Assembly: GCF_004768545.1 (NCBI RefSeq)
Contig: NZ_CP038635.1
Coordinates: forward strand, 124,001-188,000
DNA length: 64,000 bases
Direction: 5' to 3'
Source of the DNA: Cupriavidus oxalaticus
Lineage (GTDB): Bacteria > Pseudomonadota > Gammaproteobacteria > Burkholderiales > Burkholderiaceae
Part shown: positions 9,716-18,324 of the stretch, one piece after another
Numbering within the stretch: position 1 is the first letter of the stretch
Layout of the letters: every line of letters begins with the position of its first letter
Notes under the pieces: generated by a model
Seen by the model: only the letters and a program-made list of their open reading frames with translations
The model's database searches: none
What the model was told of the DNA's origin: nothing
Position numbers and translations under genes: made by a program

Positions 9716-10351
9716 ATGAAGAAACTCGCCGCACTGTTCGCCATGTTCGCCGCCGTGGGCGGCCTGCTGATGTCCGCGCCGTCCCAGGCTGCGCCCACCG
9801 AGGGCAAGGAATACCAGGTCCTGAAGGCGCCGCAGCCGGTCACGCCGGGCAAGATCGAGGTCACCGAGTTCTTCTGGTACGGCTGCCCGCACTGCTTCGA
9901 CTTCGAGCCCGACCTGGAAGCCTGGGTCAAGAAGCAGGGCGGCAATGTCGTGTTCAAGCGCGTGCCGGTCGCCTTCCGCGACGACCTGCTGCCGCACACC
10001 AAGATCTTCTATGCGCTCGAAGCCATCGGCAAGCTCGACGCCATGAACATGAAGGTCTTCAACGCCATCCACGTCGAGCGCAAGCGCCTGCTCGACAGCA
10101 ACGAGATCGCCGACTTCATGGCCAAGAACGGTGTCGACCGCAAGGCTTTCCTGGACGCGTATAACTCGTTCACGGTGACCACCAACGCCCAGCGCGCCAA
10201 CAAGATCGCCGACGCCTACAAGATCGACGGCGTGCCGACCGTGGTGGTGCAGGGCAAGTACGTGACCTCGCCGTCGATCACCGGCAACAAGCAGGGCGCG
10301 ATCCAGGCCATGGATTACCTGGTGGAGCAGGTGAAGGCGAAGAAGATGTAA
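9716..10351 (+). CDS. dsbA: Thiol:disulfide interchange protein DsbA
   Basis: Periplasmic oxidoreductase that introduces disulfide bonds into exported proteins and is reoxidised by DsbB. The 211-residue protein starts with a signal peptide (KKLAALFAMFAAVGGLL, cleavage near SQAA). The thioredoxin-fold active site C57-P-H-C60 lies in FFWYGCPHCFDFEP. The cis-Pro loop is visible as GVPTVVVQGKYV, and the helical insert lies between these. Its length matches proteobacterial DsbA. It is monocistronic by appearance: 184 bp with a GC hairpin upstream and an intrinsic terminator at 10390-10419 downstream. Confidence 0.96.
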   Translation: MKKLAALFAMFAAVGGLLMSAPSQAAPTEGKEYQVLKAPQPVTPGKIEVTEFFWYGCPHCFDFEPDLEAWVKKQGGNVVFKRVPVAFRDDLLPHTKIFYALEAIGKLDAMNMKVFNAIHVERKRLLDSNEIADFMAKNGVDRKAFLDAYNSFTVTTNAQRANKIADAYKIDGVPTVVVQGKYVTSPSITGNKQGAIQAMDYLVEQVKAKKM

Positions 10352-10389
10352 ATCCGACTGGCGGCCTTGAACAGGCCGGTGGTTTGCCG

Positions 10390-10419
10390 AACGGCTGGTA
10401 TCCTGTACCAGCCGTTTTT
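10390..10419 (+). terminator. Intrinsic terminator after dsbA
   Basis: AACGGCTGGTA (10390-10400) and TACCAGCCGTT (10406-10416) form an 11-bp stem with a 5-nt loop, followed by T residues to 10419. It is 39 bp after the dsbA stop and 26 bp before the SDR start. Confidence 0.9.
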
Positions 10420-10444
10420 CATTTCGGACAGCCTTCTTCCATCC

Positions 10445-11248
10445 ATGCGTCCCCTCAAAGTCTTCCTCACCGGCGCCTCCAGCGGACTCGGCCAGGCGCT
10501 GGCGCGCGAATACGCGTCGCAGGGCGCCATCCTCGGCCTGGTGGCCCGGCGCGAAGACGCGCTGCGCGAATTCGTGGCGACGCTGCCTAACCCGGGCGCG
10601 GTGCGCGTCTACGGCGCCGATGTGCGCGATGCCGATGCGATGGCGCGCGCGGCGGAAGACTTTCTCGGCCATTTCGGCTGCCCCGACGTGGTGATCGCCA
10701 ATGCCGGCGTCTCGGTCGGCACCGTCGCCAGCGAACGCGAGGACCTCGACGCCTTCCGGCAGGTGATGGACACCAACTGGTTCGGCGTGCTGACCACGTT
10801 CCAGCCTTTCCTGCACGCGATGCAGCAGCGCGAGCCCGGGCCCGGTGGCCGGCGCGGCACGCTGGTCGGCATCGCCAGCGTCGCCGGCGTGCGCGGGCTG
10901 CCGGGCGCCGGTGCATACAGCGCGTCGAAGTCGGCTGTGATCAAGCTGCTGGAGAGCCTGCGGCTGGAGCAGCGCCCGCTTGGCATCCGCGTGGTCACGA
11001 TCGCGCCGGGCTATATCCGCACGCCGATGACCGCGAAGAACCCGTACCGGATGCCGTTCCTGACCGATGCCGACGTGTTCGCGCGCAAGGCCGCGCGCGT
11101 GATCGCCGCCGGCCGGCGCTTCCGCGTGATCCCGTGGCAGATGGGCGTGGTGGCGGGGCTGATGCACGTGATGCCGCGCTGGCTGTACGACATGGTGGCG
11201 ACCGGCGCGCCGCGCAAGCCGCGGCGCGGGGAAAGCAAGGAGCCCTGA
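10445..11248 (+). CDS. Short-chain dehydrogenase/reductase (SDR)
   Basis: A 267-residue classical SDR. The NAD(P)-binding motif TGASSGLGQAL is near the N-terminus, NAG of the central strand appears in VIANAGVS, and the catalytic Ser and Tyr-X3-Lys appear in ASVAGV and YSASKSAV. The substrate cannot be read from sequence. ATG 10445 is chosen because it gives the normal SDR start (MRPLKVFLTGASSG); upstream in-frame codons belong to the dsbA terminator. A periplasmic-binding-like gene begins 3 bp after its stop, so the two are co-transcribed. Confidence 0.9.
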   Translation: MRPLKVFLTGASSGLGQALAREYASQGAILGLVARREDALREFVATLPNPGAVRVYGADVRDADAMARAAEDFLGHFGCPDVVIANAGVSVGTVASEREDLDAFRQVMDTNWFGVLTTFQPFLHAMQQREPGPGGRRGTLVGIASVAGVRGLPGAGAYSASKSAVIKLLESLRLEQRPLGIRVVTIAPGYIRTPMTAKNPYRMPFLTDADVFARKAARVIAAGRRFRVIPWQMGVVAGLMHVMPRWLYDMVATGAPRKPRRGESKEP

Positions 11249-11250
11249 CG

Positions 11251-12084
11251 ATGTGGACCGATGCCATTGGAGAGCAGCACGCCGCCGCAAGCGGCGAGGT
11301 GCGCATTGCCTCGCTGGTGCCATCGGTGACAGAACTGCTGTTCGCGCTCGGGCTGGAATCGCAGATGGTGGCGCGCACCGGCTTCTGCATCCACCCGGAA
11401 CCGGCCGTGCGCGCGGTGCCCAAGGTCGGCGGCACCAAGGACGTCAGGGTGGCGCGGCTGCGCGAGCTGGCGCCCACGCATGTGGTGGTCAATATCGACG
11501 AGAACCGGCGCGAGACCGTCGACGAGATCCGCGCCTTCGTGCCCAACGTGATCGTCACGCATCCGTGCGCGCCGGAAGATAACTTGCCGCTGTACCGGCT
11601 GCTGGGCGGCATTTTTGGCCGTCATACCGAGGCCGAATCGCTGTGCGCGGCCTTGCAGGCCGAGCTGGATGCCATCCGCGCGCGTGCCTGGCCGGCGCGC
11701 CGCGTGCTCTACGCGATCTGGCAGGACCCGTGGATGACGGTGTCGCGCGACACCTATATCAGCCGCATGCTGGCGCTGGCCAACTGGCAGACCTGGCCAG
11801 GCGGCGCAGGCGCCGTGCAGGCGTGCGCGGGCGGCGATTGCAGCCGCCCCAACGCGCCCGGCGAACGCTATCCCACCTTCCGCTGGAGCGATGCGCTGGT
11901 GCGCGAGCTCGACCTGGTGCTGCTGTCGACCGAACCCTATCGCTTCGCCGAAGACCACGCCGACGCGCTCGAGCGCCAGCTCGGCAAGCCGGTGCTGCTG
12001 GTCGACGGCGAGATGCTGTCGTGGTACGGCAGCCGCGCGGTGGACGGCGTGCGCTACCTGGCGGCCCTGGCGGCCGCCAACTGA
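11251..12084 (+). CDS. Cobalamin/iron-type periplasmic-binding fold protein lacking a signal peptide (BtuF-like)
   Basis: A 277-residue protein of the helical-backbone metal receptor class (PF01497, BtuF/FhuD-like): RIASLVPSVTELLFALGL at the start, the RTGFCIHP and KVGGTKDV loops, and the long connecting helix LPLYRLLGG region. BtuF proper is secreted, but no signal peptide is visible here from ATG 11251, and no ABC permease or ATPase lies nearby, so it may be a cytoplasmic corrinoid- or metal-related protein. The start is 3 bp after the SDR stop, which suggests co-transcription. The ligand is unproven. Confidence 0.8.
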   Translation: MWTDAIGEQHAAASGEVRIASLVPSVTELLFALGLESQMVARTGFCIHPEPAVRAVPKVGGTKDVRVARLRELAPTHVVVNIDENRRETVDEIRAFVPNVIVTHPCAPEDNLPLYRLLGGIFGRHTEAESLCAALQAELDAIRARAWPARRVLYAIWQDPWMTVSRDTYISRMLALANWQTWPGGAGAVQACAGGDCSRPNAPGERYPTFRWSDALVRELDLVLLSTEPYRFAEDHADALERQLGKPVLLVDGEMLSWYGSRAVDGVRYLAALAAAN

Positions 12085-12093
12085 CTTGCGCGA

Positions 12094-13170
12094 TCAGGCG
12101 GCGCGGAAGCGGTACACGCCGTCGTCATCCAGTTGCCGCACCAGCTCGCCGCGGTGCCACAGGCAATGCAGGTGCGCCAGCGATTCGCCCATGGCGAAGG
12201 TCATCTGGTGGATGTCGAACTGGCGCTTGAAGATCACGCTGACGATATCGTGTGCGCAGCACGGCTTCTCGCGGCAGGCTTCCAGCGTTTCGGCGAGGCG
12301 GTCGGCATGGTGCTCGCGCAGCTGCATGATGCGGGTATGCAGGTTGCGGAACGGGCGGCCGTGCGACGGCAGGATCAGCACGTCCTGCGGCAGCGGCTCG
12401 TAGCGGGTAAGCGAGTCCAGGTAGAGCTGCAGCGAATTGCCTTCCGGCTCCATGTCGAACACGCTGACGTTGGTCGAGATGCGCGGCAGCACCATGTCGC
12501 CGGACACCAGCACGTTGGTCGCTTCGTTGTACAGCGCCACGTGCTCGGGCGAATGGCCGAAGCCCGTTATCACGCGCCAGCCCGAGGTGGCCGCGTCTGT
12601 GCCGATCCGCACCGTGTCGCCTTCCATCAGGCGGCGGTATTGCGCCGGCAGGTCGGGCACCAGCGACGGGTAGTAGGTCTTGCGCGCGCGCAGCTTTTCC
12701 TGGCTGTCGGGATCGGTCAGGCCATGCCGCGCGAAGTGCGCGGCGGCCGCGTCGCCGCCCGCGCTGGAGCCGGCACCGGTGCCGGTGCCCATCACGCGCG
12801 CGCTCATGTAGTCGCCCAGGCTCATCCACAGCCGCACGCCGAAGCGCTTGCACAGCCAGTGCGCCAGGCCGACATGGTCGGGGTGGCTGTGGGTCACCAG
12901 CACGCGCACCACCGGCAGCCCTTCCAGCTCGTTGGCGAAGATGGTTTCCCAATGCGCCTTGATGGTGTCGTTGGTAATGCCGCAGTCGATGATGGTCCAG
13001 CCGTCGCGCCCGTCCAGGCGGTCGCGCAGCAGCCACAGGTTGATATGGTCGAGCGCGAACGGCAGCGGCATGCGCAGCCAGTAGACGCCGGGGGCGACTT
13101 CCTGCTTGGTGCCGGGATCGGGCATGGTGTCGCCGAACGGGTATTGGAGCTGGTGTTCGAGTGCGTTCAT
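12094..13170 (-). CDS. MBL-fold metallo-hydrolase at the edge of the liu island
   Basis: A 358-residue metallo-beta-lactamase-fold hydrolase. The first zinc motif is THSHPDHVGLAHW (about residues 92-104), followed later by the metal-ligand segments FGHSPEHVAL, VLVSGDMVLP and LPSHGRPF. The second half is an extra alpha-helical domain of the type found with MBL proteins near acyl-CoA metabolism genes. There is no signal peptide. It is divergent from liuR, and the 207-bp gap holds a large palindrome, so LiuR co-control is probable. The substrate is unknown; thioester or glyoxalase-type hydrolysis would fit the fold. A second, unrelated MBL gene closes the island at 36305-37243. Confidence 0.87.
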   Translation of the reverse strand: MNALEHQLQYPFGDTMPDPGTKQEVAPGVYWLRMPLPFALDHINLWLLRDRLDGRDGWTIIDCGITNDTIKAHWETIFANELEGLPVVRVLVTHSHPDHVGLAHWLCKRFGVRLWMSLGDYMSARVMGTGTGAGSSAGGDAAAAHFARHGLTDPDSQEKLRARKTYYPSLVPDLPAQYRRLMEGDTVRIGTDAATSGWRVITGFGHSPEHVALYNEATNVLVSGDMVLPRISTNVSVFDMEPEGNSLQLYLDSLTRYEPLPQDVLILPSHGRPFRNLHTRIMQLREHHADRLAETLEACREKPCCAHDIVSVIFKRQFDIHQMTFAMGESLAHLHCLWHRGELVRQLDDDGVYRFRAA

Positions 13171-13271
13171 GAGGAGTCTCTTGTTCGAAGCCTTGTGCCG
13201 GGCGGGGGCAGGCAGGCTTTCTCGTTGCGGGGCGCGCTGGCGTAACGTTCCGGTTCGCGCCAGTTGCCAGT

Positions 13272-13309
13272 CGCCAGGGTTGACGCTAACGTAAACGTCA
13301 ACTCTGGCG
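13272..13309 (+). promoter_or_regulatory. Candidate LiuR operator 1 (38-bp inverted repeat)
   Basis: An extended imperfect dyad centred between 13290 and 13291. The core TTGACG(N10)CGTCAA (13280-13301) has flanking arms CGCCAG (13272-13277) and CTGGCG (13304-13309). It lies between the divergent MBL gene and liuR. The core resembles the palindrome at 13881-13896, which is why both are assigned to LiuR; the assignment is inference. Confidence 0.75.
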
Positions 13310-13347
13310 GTTCGTCTCCATCTTAAGCGAAAACTTGACTTCGCAAC

Positions 13348-13359
13348 GAACGACCGTTC
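13348..13359 (+). promoter_or_regulatory. GAACG-N2-CGTTC dyad before liuR
   Basis: GAACGACCGTTC, a near-perfect palindrome 19 bp before the liuR start. The same 12-mer with T for C at the centre is found at 62990-63001 before a thioesterase gene. The shape fits a TetR-type operator of a second regulator. Confidence 0.5.
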
Positions 13360-13377
13360 ACTTTACTGGGCGCACCC

Positions 13378-13842
13378 ATGGCAGTCACGCAACCTCCAGC
13401 CTCCGCAACCTACACCATCACCGACCTCGCCCGCGAGTTCGATGTCACGCCCCGCGCCATCCGCTTCTACGAAGACCAGGGCCTGCTGTCGCCGGAGCGC
13501 GAAGGCCCGGGCGGCCGCAAGCGGGTCTACAACAGCCGCGAGCGGACCCGGCTGAAGCTGACGTTGCGCGGCAAGCGGTTAGGGCTCACTCTCAATGAGA
13601 TCCGCGAGATCCTGGACCTCTACGAGTCGCCGCGCGACACCGCACCGCAGCTCGAACGCTTCCTGCACGCGCTTGCCGCCCACCGCGGCGCGCTGGAACG
13701 GCAGATGGAAGACCTGCAGGCGCAACTCGCCGAGATCGACCAGCACGAGCGCCATTGCCGGGACTTGCTGGCCGCCCAGACCGGCGGCAAGCCCGCGGCC
13801 ACGGAGGGCGGCGATGCCCCGGCCCGGAAGCGATCGGCCTGA
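13378..13842 (+). CDS. liuR: MerR-family regulator of branched-chain acyl-CoA catabolism (LiuR)
   Basis: A 154-residue MerR-family transcription factor. The N-terminal winged helix-turn-helix (about residues 10-75) reads TITDLAREFDVTPRAIRFYE then NEIREILDLY, followed by the antiparallel dimerisation coiled coil (about 88-130). There is no metal-binding cysteine cluster, as expected for the fatty-acid or acyl-CoA-sensing LiuR branch. Known LiuR proteins control leucine and isovalerate degradation genes, which is exactly the content downstream. Palindromes lie in front of this gene (13272-13309) and in front of the next (13878-13908). A GAACG-N2-CGTTC dyad just before the start suggests a second layer of control. 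Confidence 0.88.
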   Translation: MAVTQPPASATYTITDLAREFDVTPRAIRFYEDQGLLSPEREGPGGRKRVYNSRERTRLKLTLRGKRLGLTLNEIREILDLYESPRDTAPQLERFLHALAAHRGALERQMEDLQAQLAEIDQHERHCRDLLAAQTGGKPAATEGGDAPARKRSA

Positions 13843-13877
13843 TGCATCACCTGGCACGGCTTCCGTGCCGATTTGGA

Positions 13878-13908
13878 TTGACGTTTACGTAAACGTAAAT
13901 AGAATACT
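13878..13908 (+). promoter_or_regulatory. Candidate LiuR-controlled promoter and operator 2
   Basis: ACGTTTACGTAAACGT (13881-13896) is a perfect 16-bp palindrome. It overlaps a -35-like TTGACG (13878-13883). Possible -10 boxes are TAGAAT (13900, 16-bp spacer) or AATACT (13903, 19-bp spacer). A palindrome between -35 and -10 with a long spacer is typical of MerR-family promoters. It drives the thioesterase-liuA genes. Confidence 0.8.
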
Positions 13909-13934
13909 CCAACGCTCCACACCGGAACCCAGCC

Positions 13935-14429
13935 ATGACGCCTGCCAACGCCAGTGCCCTTGCTGCCGAAAGTGCCGAACCTGACGCGCTGTCCGCCGCG
14001 CGCGCCGATGCCATCGCCACCAGTTTCTCGCGCCAGGGGCTGATGACCAGCTTTGGCGCTACGCTGCAGCGGGTGGAGCGCGGCGAAGTCGAGATCGCGA
14101 TGCCGTGGTCCGATGGAGTGACCCAGCAGCACGGTTTCTTCCACGGCGGCGTAGTTGGCGCGCTGGCCGACAGCGCCTGCGGCTATGCCGCGCTGTCGAT
14201 GGTGGGCGAGGGCGAGGCGGGCCTGACCGCCGAATACAAGATCAACCTGCTGTCCCCCGCGCAAGGCGAACGCCTGGTCGCGGTGGGCCGGGTGCTGAAG
14301 CCCGGGCGCACACTGATCGTGGCGCAGGGCGAGGTCTACGTCGAACAGGCGGCGCAGCAGGGCCGCCGCAAGCAGGTGGCCACCATGCTGATGACGCTGT
14401 GCGTGGTCAAGACCCTGGATCACGTCTGA
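13935..14429 (+). CDS. PaaI-family (hotdog) acyl-CoA thioesterase
   Basis: A 164-residue hotdog-fold protein of the PaaI type. The central helix region reads [23 protein letters not shown], carrying the HGG motif of this family, followed by the sheet segment [10 protein letters not shown] and [11 protein letters not shown]. These enzymes hydrolyse acyl- or aryl-CoA thioesters in the cytoplasm. It is the first gene after the LiuR palindrome and 37 bp ahead of liuA, so it likely belongs to the LiuR-controlled operon, perhaps releasing CoA from dead-end branched acyl-CoAs. The exact substrate is unproven. Confidence 0.88.
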   Translation: MTPANASALAAESAEPDALSAARADAIATSFSRQGLMTSFGATLQRVERGEVEIAMPWSDGVTQQHGFFHGGVVGALADSACGYAALSMVGEGEAGLTAEYKINLLSPAQGERLVAVGRVLKPGRTLIVAQGEVYVEQAAQQGRRKQVATMLMTLCVVKTLDHV

Positions 14430-14466
14430 AGCACGAATACAAAGCGAATCCAAACAGGAGACCGAC

Positions 14467-15648
14467 ATGACCGAACTGCCCGGCCTGAAATTCGACCTCG
14501 GCGAAGACATCGAGATGCTGCGCGATTCCGTGCGTACCTGGGCCCAGGCCGAACTGGCCCCGCGCGCGGGGGAGATCGACCGCACCGACCAGTTCCCGAT
14601 GGACGCCTGGAAGAAGATGGGCGACCTCGGCGTGCTCGGCATCACCGTGGCCGAGGAATACGGCGGCGCCAACATGGGCTACCTGGCGCACATGATCGCG
14701 ATGGAAGAGATCAGCCGCGCCTCGGCGTCGGTGGGCCTGTCGTACGGCGCGCACTCGAACCTGTGCGTGAACCAGATCCACCGCAACGGCACGGCCGCGC
14801 AGAAGGCGAAGTACCTGCCCAAGCTGGTGTCGGGCGAATGGATCGGCGCGCTGGCGATGAGCGAGCCCAACGCCGGCTCCGACGTGGTCAGCATGAAGCT
14901 GCGCGCGGAACTGAAAGGCGACCGCTACGTGCTCAACGGCACCAAGATGTGGATCACCAACGGCCCGGACTGCGACGTGCTGGTGGTTTACGCCAAGACC
15001 GAGCCCGAGCTGGGCGCGCGCGGCATGACCGCCTTTATCGTCGAGAAGGGCATGAAGGGCTTCTCCGTGGCGCAGAAGCTGGACAAGCTGGGTATGCGCG
15101 GCTCGCACACCGGCGAGCTGGTGTTCGAGGACGTGGAGGTGCCGGCCGAGAACATCCTCGGCGCCGAGAACAGCGGCGCCAGGGTGCTGATGAGCGGGCT
15201 GGACTACGAGCGCGCCGTGCTGTCGGGCGGCCCGGTCGGCATCATGCAGGCGTGCATGGACGTGGTGACGCCGTATATCCACGACCGCAAGCAGTTCGGC
15301 CAGAGCATCGGCGAATTCCAGCTGATCCAGGGCAAGGTGGCCGACATGTACACCACGCTGCAGGCGGCGCGCAGCTACCTGTACACGGTCGGCAAGAACC
15401 TGGACGCGCTCGGCAGCGACCACGTGCGCCAGGTGCGCAAGGACTGCGCCGCGGTGATCCTGTACACGGCCGAGAAGGCCACCTGGATGGCGGGCGAGAC
15501 CGTGCAGATCCTGGGCGGCAACGGCTATATCAACGAATACCCGGCCGGGCGCCTGTGGCGCGACGCCAAGCTGTACGAGATCGGCGCCGGCACCTCTGAG
15601 ATCCGCCGCATGCTGATCGGCCGCGAGCTGTTCGCGGAAACGATGTAA
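14467..15648 (+). CDS. liuA: Isovaleryl-CoA dehydrogenase
   Basis: FAD-dependent acyl-CoA dehydrogenase oxidising isovaleryl-CoA to 3-methylcrotonyl-CoA, the first committed step of the liu pathway. The 393-residue protein shows the family signatures ([31 protein letters not shown], and the C-terminal [20 protein letters not shown]). The feature that sets isovaleryl-CoA dehydrogenases apart is the catalytic Glu in helix G, here in [11 protein letters not shown], while the usual C-terminal position reads GAGTSEI rather than YEGT. AGGAG lies ahead of the ATG. It sits 37 bp after the thioesterase gene. A hairpin and 126 bp separate it from aceK. Confidence 0.95.
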   Translation: MTELPGLKFDLGEDIEMLRDSVRTWAQAELAPRAGEIDRTDQFPMDAWKKMGDLGVLGITVAEEYGGANMGYLAHMIAMEEISRASASVGLSYGAHSNLCVNQIHRNGTAAQKAKYLPKLVSGEWIGALAMSEPNAGSDVVSMKLRAELKGDRYVLNGTKMWITNGPDCDVLVVYAKTEPELGARGMTAFIVEKGMKGFSVAQKLDKLGMRGSHTGELVFEDVEVPAENILGAENSGARVLMSGLDYERAVLSGGPVGIMQACMDVVTPYIHDRKQFGQSIGEFQLIQGKVADMYTTLQAARSYLYTVGKNLDALGSDHVRQVRKDCAAVILYTAEKATWMAGETVQILGGNGYINEYPAGRLWRDAKLYEIGAGTSEIRRMLIGRELFAETM

Positions 15649-15661
15649 CGGCATGCCGGGA

Positions 15662-15689
15662 GGGGCGCCGGATTCACCTCCGGCGCCCC
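15662..15689 (+). other. GC hairpin between liuA and aceK
   Basis: GGGGCGCCGGA (15662-15672) pairs perfectly with TCCGGCGCCCC (15679-15689), with a 6-nt loop. There is no T tract. It may protect or process the liuA message, setting different levels for liuA and aceK. A TACAAT hexamer at 15722-15727 could be a separate weak -10 for aceK. Confidence 0.6.
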
Positions 15690-15774
15690 CGGACATCCGC
15701 AGCGCTCCCCCGGAACCCATTTACAATCTCACTACCCGTCGCAAGACCGTCACGCAGTCGCCCCCCGTCGACCC

Positions 15775-17598
15775 ATGTCCCACTTCCCCAAACTGCTCTC
15801 TTCGCAGATTGCCTTCGATGTGGCGAGAACGATGCTCGACGGGTTCGACAAGCACTACCGGCTGTTCCGCGAGGTCAGCCACCAGGCCAAGCTCAAGTTC
15901 GAGGCCGGCGACTGGCACGGGCTGCAGCAGATCCAGCGCGACCGCATCGCCTTCTATAACGAGCGCGTGCGCGAATCGAGCATCATTCTGGAAGACGAGT
16001 ACGACGCCGAGAACATCGACGACGAGATCTGGCAGCAGATCAAGCTGCACTACATCGGGCTGCTGACCAACCACCACCAGCCCGAACTGGCCGAGACCTT
16101 CTTCAACTCGGTCTGCACGCGCATCCTGCACCGCTCGTACTTCAACAACGATTTCATCTTCGTGCGCCCGGCGATCTCGACCGAGTACATCGAGAACGAG
16201 GAATCGCCGACGCGGCCGACCTTCCGCGCCTACTATCCGGGCAGCCGCGAGGGCATGGCGGCGTGTTTCGAGCGCATCGTGCACAACTTCCAGCTCGAGC
16301 GCCCGTTCGAAGACCTGGCGCGCGATATCGGCTACGTGGTGCGCGCCGTCGGCGAGCATTTCGGCGACTTCCGCACCGCGCCGAATTTCCAGATCCATAC
16401 GCTGTCGTCGCTGTTCTACCGCAACAAGTCGGCCTTCATCATCGGCCGCATCCTGAACGGCGACCGCACCTTCCCGCTGGCGATCCCGATCGTGCACGGC
16501 CCGTCGGGCAAGCTGGTGCTGGACTCGGTGCTGCTGAAGAAAGAACAGCTGCTGATCCTGTTCTCGTTCACGCATTCCTACTTCATGGTCGACATGGAGA
16601 TCCCGTCGGCCTACGTGACCTTCCTGCGCGACATCATGCCGCGCAAGCCGCGCGCGGAGATCTACACGTCGCTGGGTTTGCAGAAGCAGGGCAAGAACCT
16701 GTTCTACCGCGATTTCCTGCATCACCTGCAGCATTCGTCGGACAAGTTCATCGTCGCGCCCGGCATCCGCGGGCTGGTGATGCTGGTGTTCACGCTGCCG
16801 TCGTACCCGTACGTGTTCAAGGTCATCAAGGACTTCTTCCCGGCGCCCAAGGAAACCACGCGCGAACTGGTGAAGTCGAAGTACCAGCTGGTCAAGCAGC
16901 ACGATCGCGTCGGCCGCATGGCCGATACGCTGGAGTACTCCGACGTGGCCTTCCCGCTGTCGCGCTTCGATGAAGCGCTGGTGCGCGAGTTCGAGCAGCA
17001 CGCGCCGTCGATGATCGAATACCAGCGCGACAAGCACGGCGGCGAGGAAATCGTGGTGCGCCACGTCTATATCGAACGCCGCATGACGCCGCTGAACATC
17101 TACCTGCAGGAAGGCACCGACGCGCAGGTCGAGCACGGCGTGCTGGAATACGGCAACGCCATCAAGGAACTGATGGCCGCCAATATCTTCCCGGGCGACA
17201 TGCTGTACAAGAACTTCGGCGTCACGCGGCACGGGCGCGTGGTGTTCTACGATTACGACGAGATCGAGTACCTGACCGATTGCAATATCCGCAACGTGCC
17301 GCAACCGCGCAACGAGGAAGAGGAGATGTCGGGCGAGGTCTGGTACACGGTGCGTCCGCACGATATTTTTCCCGAGACATTCCGCACGTTCCTGCTGGGC
17401 GATGCGCGCGTGCGCGCGGCGTTCCTGCGGCACCACGCGGATTTTTTCGACCCTGCCATGTGGCAGGGTCACAAGGACCGGCTGCTGGCCGGACATGTCC
17501 ATGACTTTTTTGCCTATCACCCTGCCGAGCGATTCATCAACCGCTACGGCGCTGTCTCTGAACTGCCTGCCGCCGACCCTGCAAGGAGAGTCGCATGA
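15775..17598 (+). CDS. aceK: Isocitrate dehydrogenase kinase/phosphatase
   Basis: AceK phosphorylates and dephosphorylates NADP-isocitrate dehydrogenase, diverting isocitrate into the glyoxylate bypass during growth on acetyl-CoA-yielding substrates. The 607-residue protein is full length for the family. It has the N-terminal regulatory domain (about 1-310) and the C-terminal kinase-like domain with the nucleotide loop [12 protein letters not shown], the lysine segment [11 protein letters not shown], and the catalytic segment [20 protein letters not shown]. In enteric bacteria aceK is part of aceBAK; here no aceA or aceB is adjacent and the gene is inside the liu island. Its last four bases overlap the start of the carbonic anhydrase gene (ATGA), implying translational coupling. 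Confidence 0.97.
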   Translation: MSHFPKLLSSQIAFDVARTMLDGFDKHYRLFREVSHQAKLKFEAGDWHGLQQIQRDRIAFYNERVRESSIILEDEYDAENIDDEIWQQIKLHYIGLLTNHHQPELAETFFNSVCTRILHRSYFNNDFIFVRPAISTEYIENEESPTRPTFRAYYPGSREGMAACFERIVHNFQLERPFEDLARDIGYVVRAVGEHFGDFRTAPNFQIHTLSSLFYRNKSAFIIGRILNGDRTFPLAIPIVHGPSGKLVLDSVLLKKEQLLILFSFTHSYFMVDMEIPSAYVTFLRDIMPRKPRAEIYTSLGLQKQGKNLFYRDFLHHLQHSSDKFIVAPGIRGLVMLVFTLPSYPYVFKVIKDFFPAPKETTRELVKSKYQLVKQHDRVGRMADTLEYSDVAFPLSRFDEALVREFEQHAPSMIEYQRDKHGGEEIVVRHVYIERRMTPLNIYLQEGTDAQVEHGVLEYGNAIKELMAANIFPGDMLYKNFGVTRHGRVVFYDYDEIEYLTDCNIRNVPQPRNEEEEMSGEVWYTVRPHDIFPETFRTFLLGDARVRAAFLRHHADFFDPAMWQGHKDRLLAGHVHDFFAYHPAERFINRYGAVSELPAADPARRVA

Positions 17599-18266
17599 AT
17601 GACGCCATCGCCCAGCTGTTCCGCAACAACCGTGACTGGGTGGACCGCGTCAACGCGGAAGATCCAACCTTCTTCACCCGCCTGGCCAACCAGCAGGCGC
17701 CGGAATACCTGTGGATCGGCTGCTCCGATTCGCGCGTGCCGGCCAACCAGATCCTGGGACTGGCCCCGGGCGAGGTGTTCGTCCACCGCAATATCGCCAA
17801 CGTGATCGCGCACAGCGACCTGAACGCGCTGTCGGTGATCCAGTTCGCCGTGGAAGTGCTCAAGGTACGCCATATCACGGTGGTGGGCCACTACGGCTGT
17901 GGCGGCGTCAAGGTCGCGCTCAAGCGCGAGCGCATCGGCCTGGCCGACAACTGGCTGCGCCATGTGCGCGACGTGGCCGACAAGCATGAGGCCTACCTCG
18001 GCACCGTGCTGCGCGAGGAAGACGCGCATACCCGGCTGTGCGAACTGAACGTGATCGAGCAGGTCAGCAATATCTGCCAGACCACGGTGATCCAGGACGC
18101 CTGGGACCGCGGCCAGGCCGTCACGGTGCACGGCTGGATCTACGGCGTGTCCGACGGCCTGCTGCGCGACCTGGGCATGGCCGCCAGCAACAACGACGAG
18201 CTGCGCGAGCAACTGGCCGTGGCCTACCGCCAGTACGGCGATCCGCCGCAGGCGTCAATCCGCTGA
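17595..18266 (+). CDS. can: Beta-class carbonic anhydrase
   Basis: A 223-residue zinc enzyme interconverting CO2 and bicarbonate. The beta-class zinc ligands and active-site pair are clear: Cys and Asp-Arg in [11 protein letters not shown], and His and Cys in [11 protein letters not shown]. Its length and sequence are close to the E. coli Can type. The start overlaps the aceK stop by ATGA, with AGGAG inside the aceK end. Bicarbonate is a substrate of biotin-dependent carboxylases, so a position in the same gene island as both methylcrotonyl-CoA carboxylase subunits suggests a supply role; that link is inference. Confidence 0.95.
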   Translation: MNDAIAQLFRNNRDWVDRVNAEDPTFFTRLANQQAPEYLWIGCSDSRVPANQILGLAPGEVFVHRNIANVIAHSDLNALSVIQFAVEVLKVRHITVVGHYGCGGVKVALKRERIGLADNWLRHVRDVADKHEAYLGTVLREEDAHTRLCELNVIEQVSNICQTTVIQDAWDRGQAVTVHGWIYGVSDGLLRDLGMAASNNDELREQLAVAYRQYGDPPQASIR

Positions 18267-18324
18267 CGCGCTGGTCCTGCACCAGGCACCACTAACGCAA
18301 CCATACCGATCCAGGAGACCCGAC

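Noticed and set aside
15662..15689. Terminator after liuA
   Set aside because: The hairpin is perfect but lacks a T tract, and aceK follows on the same strand, so it is listed only as a hairpin.
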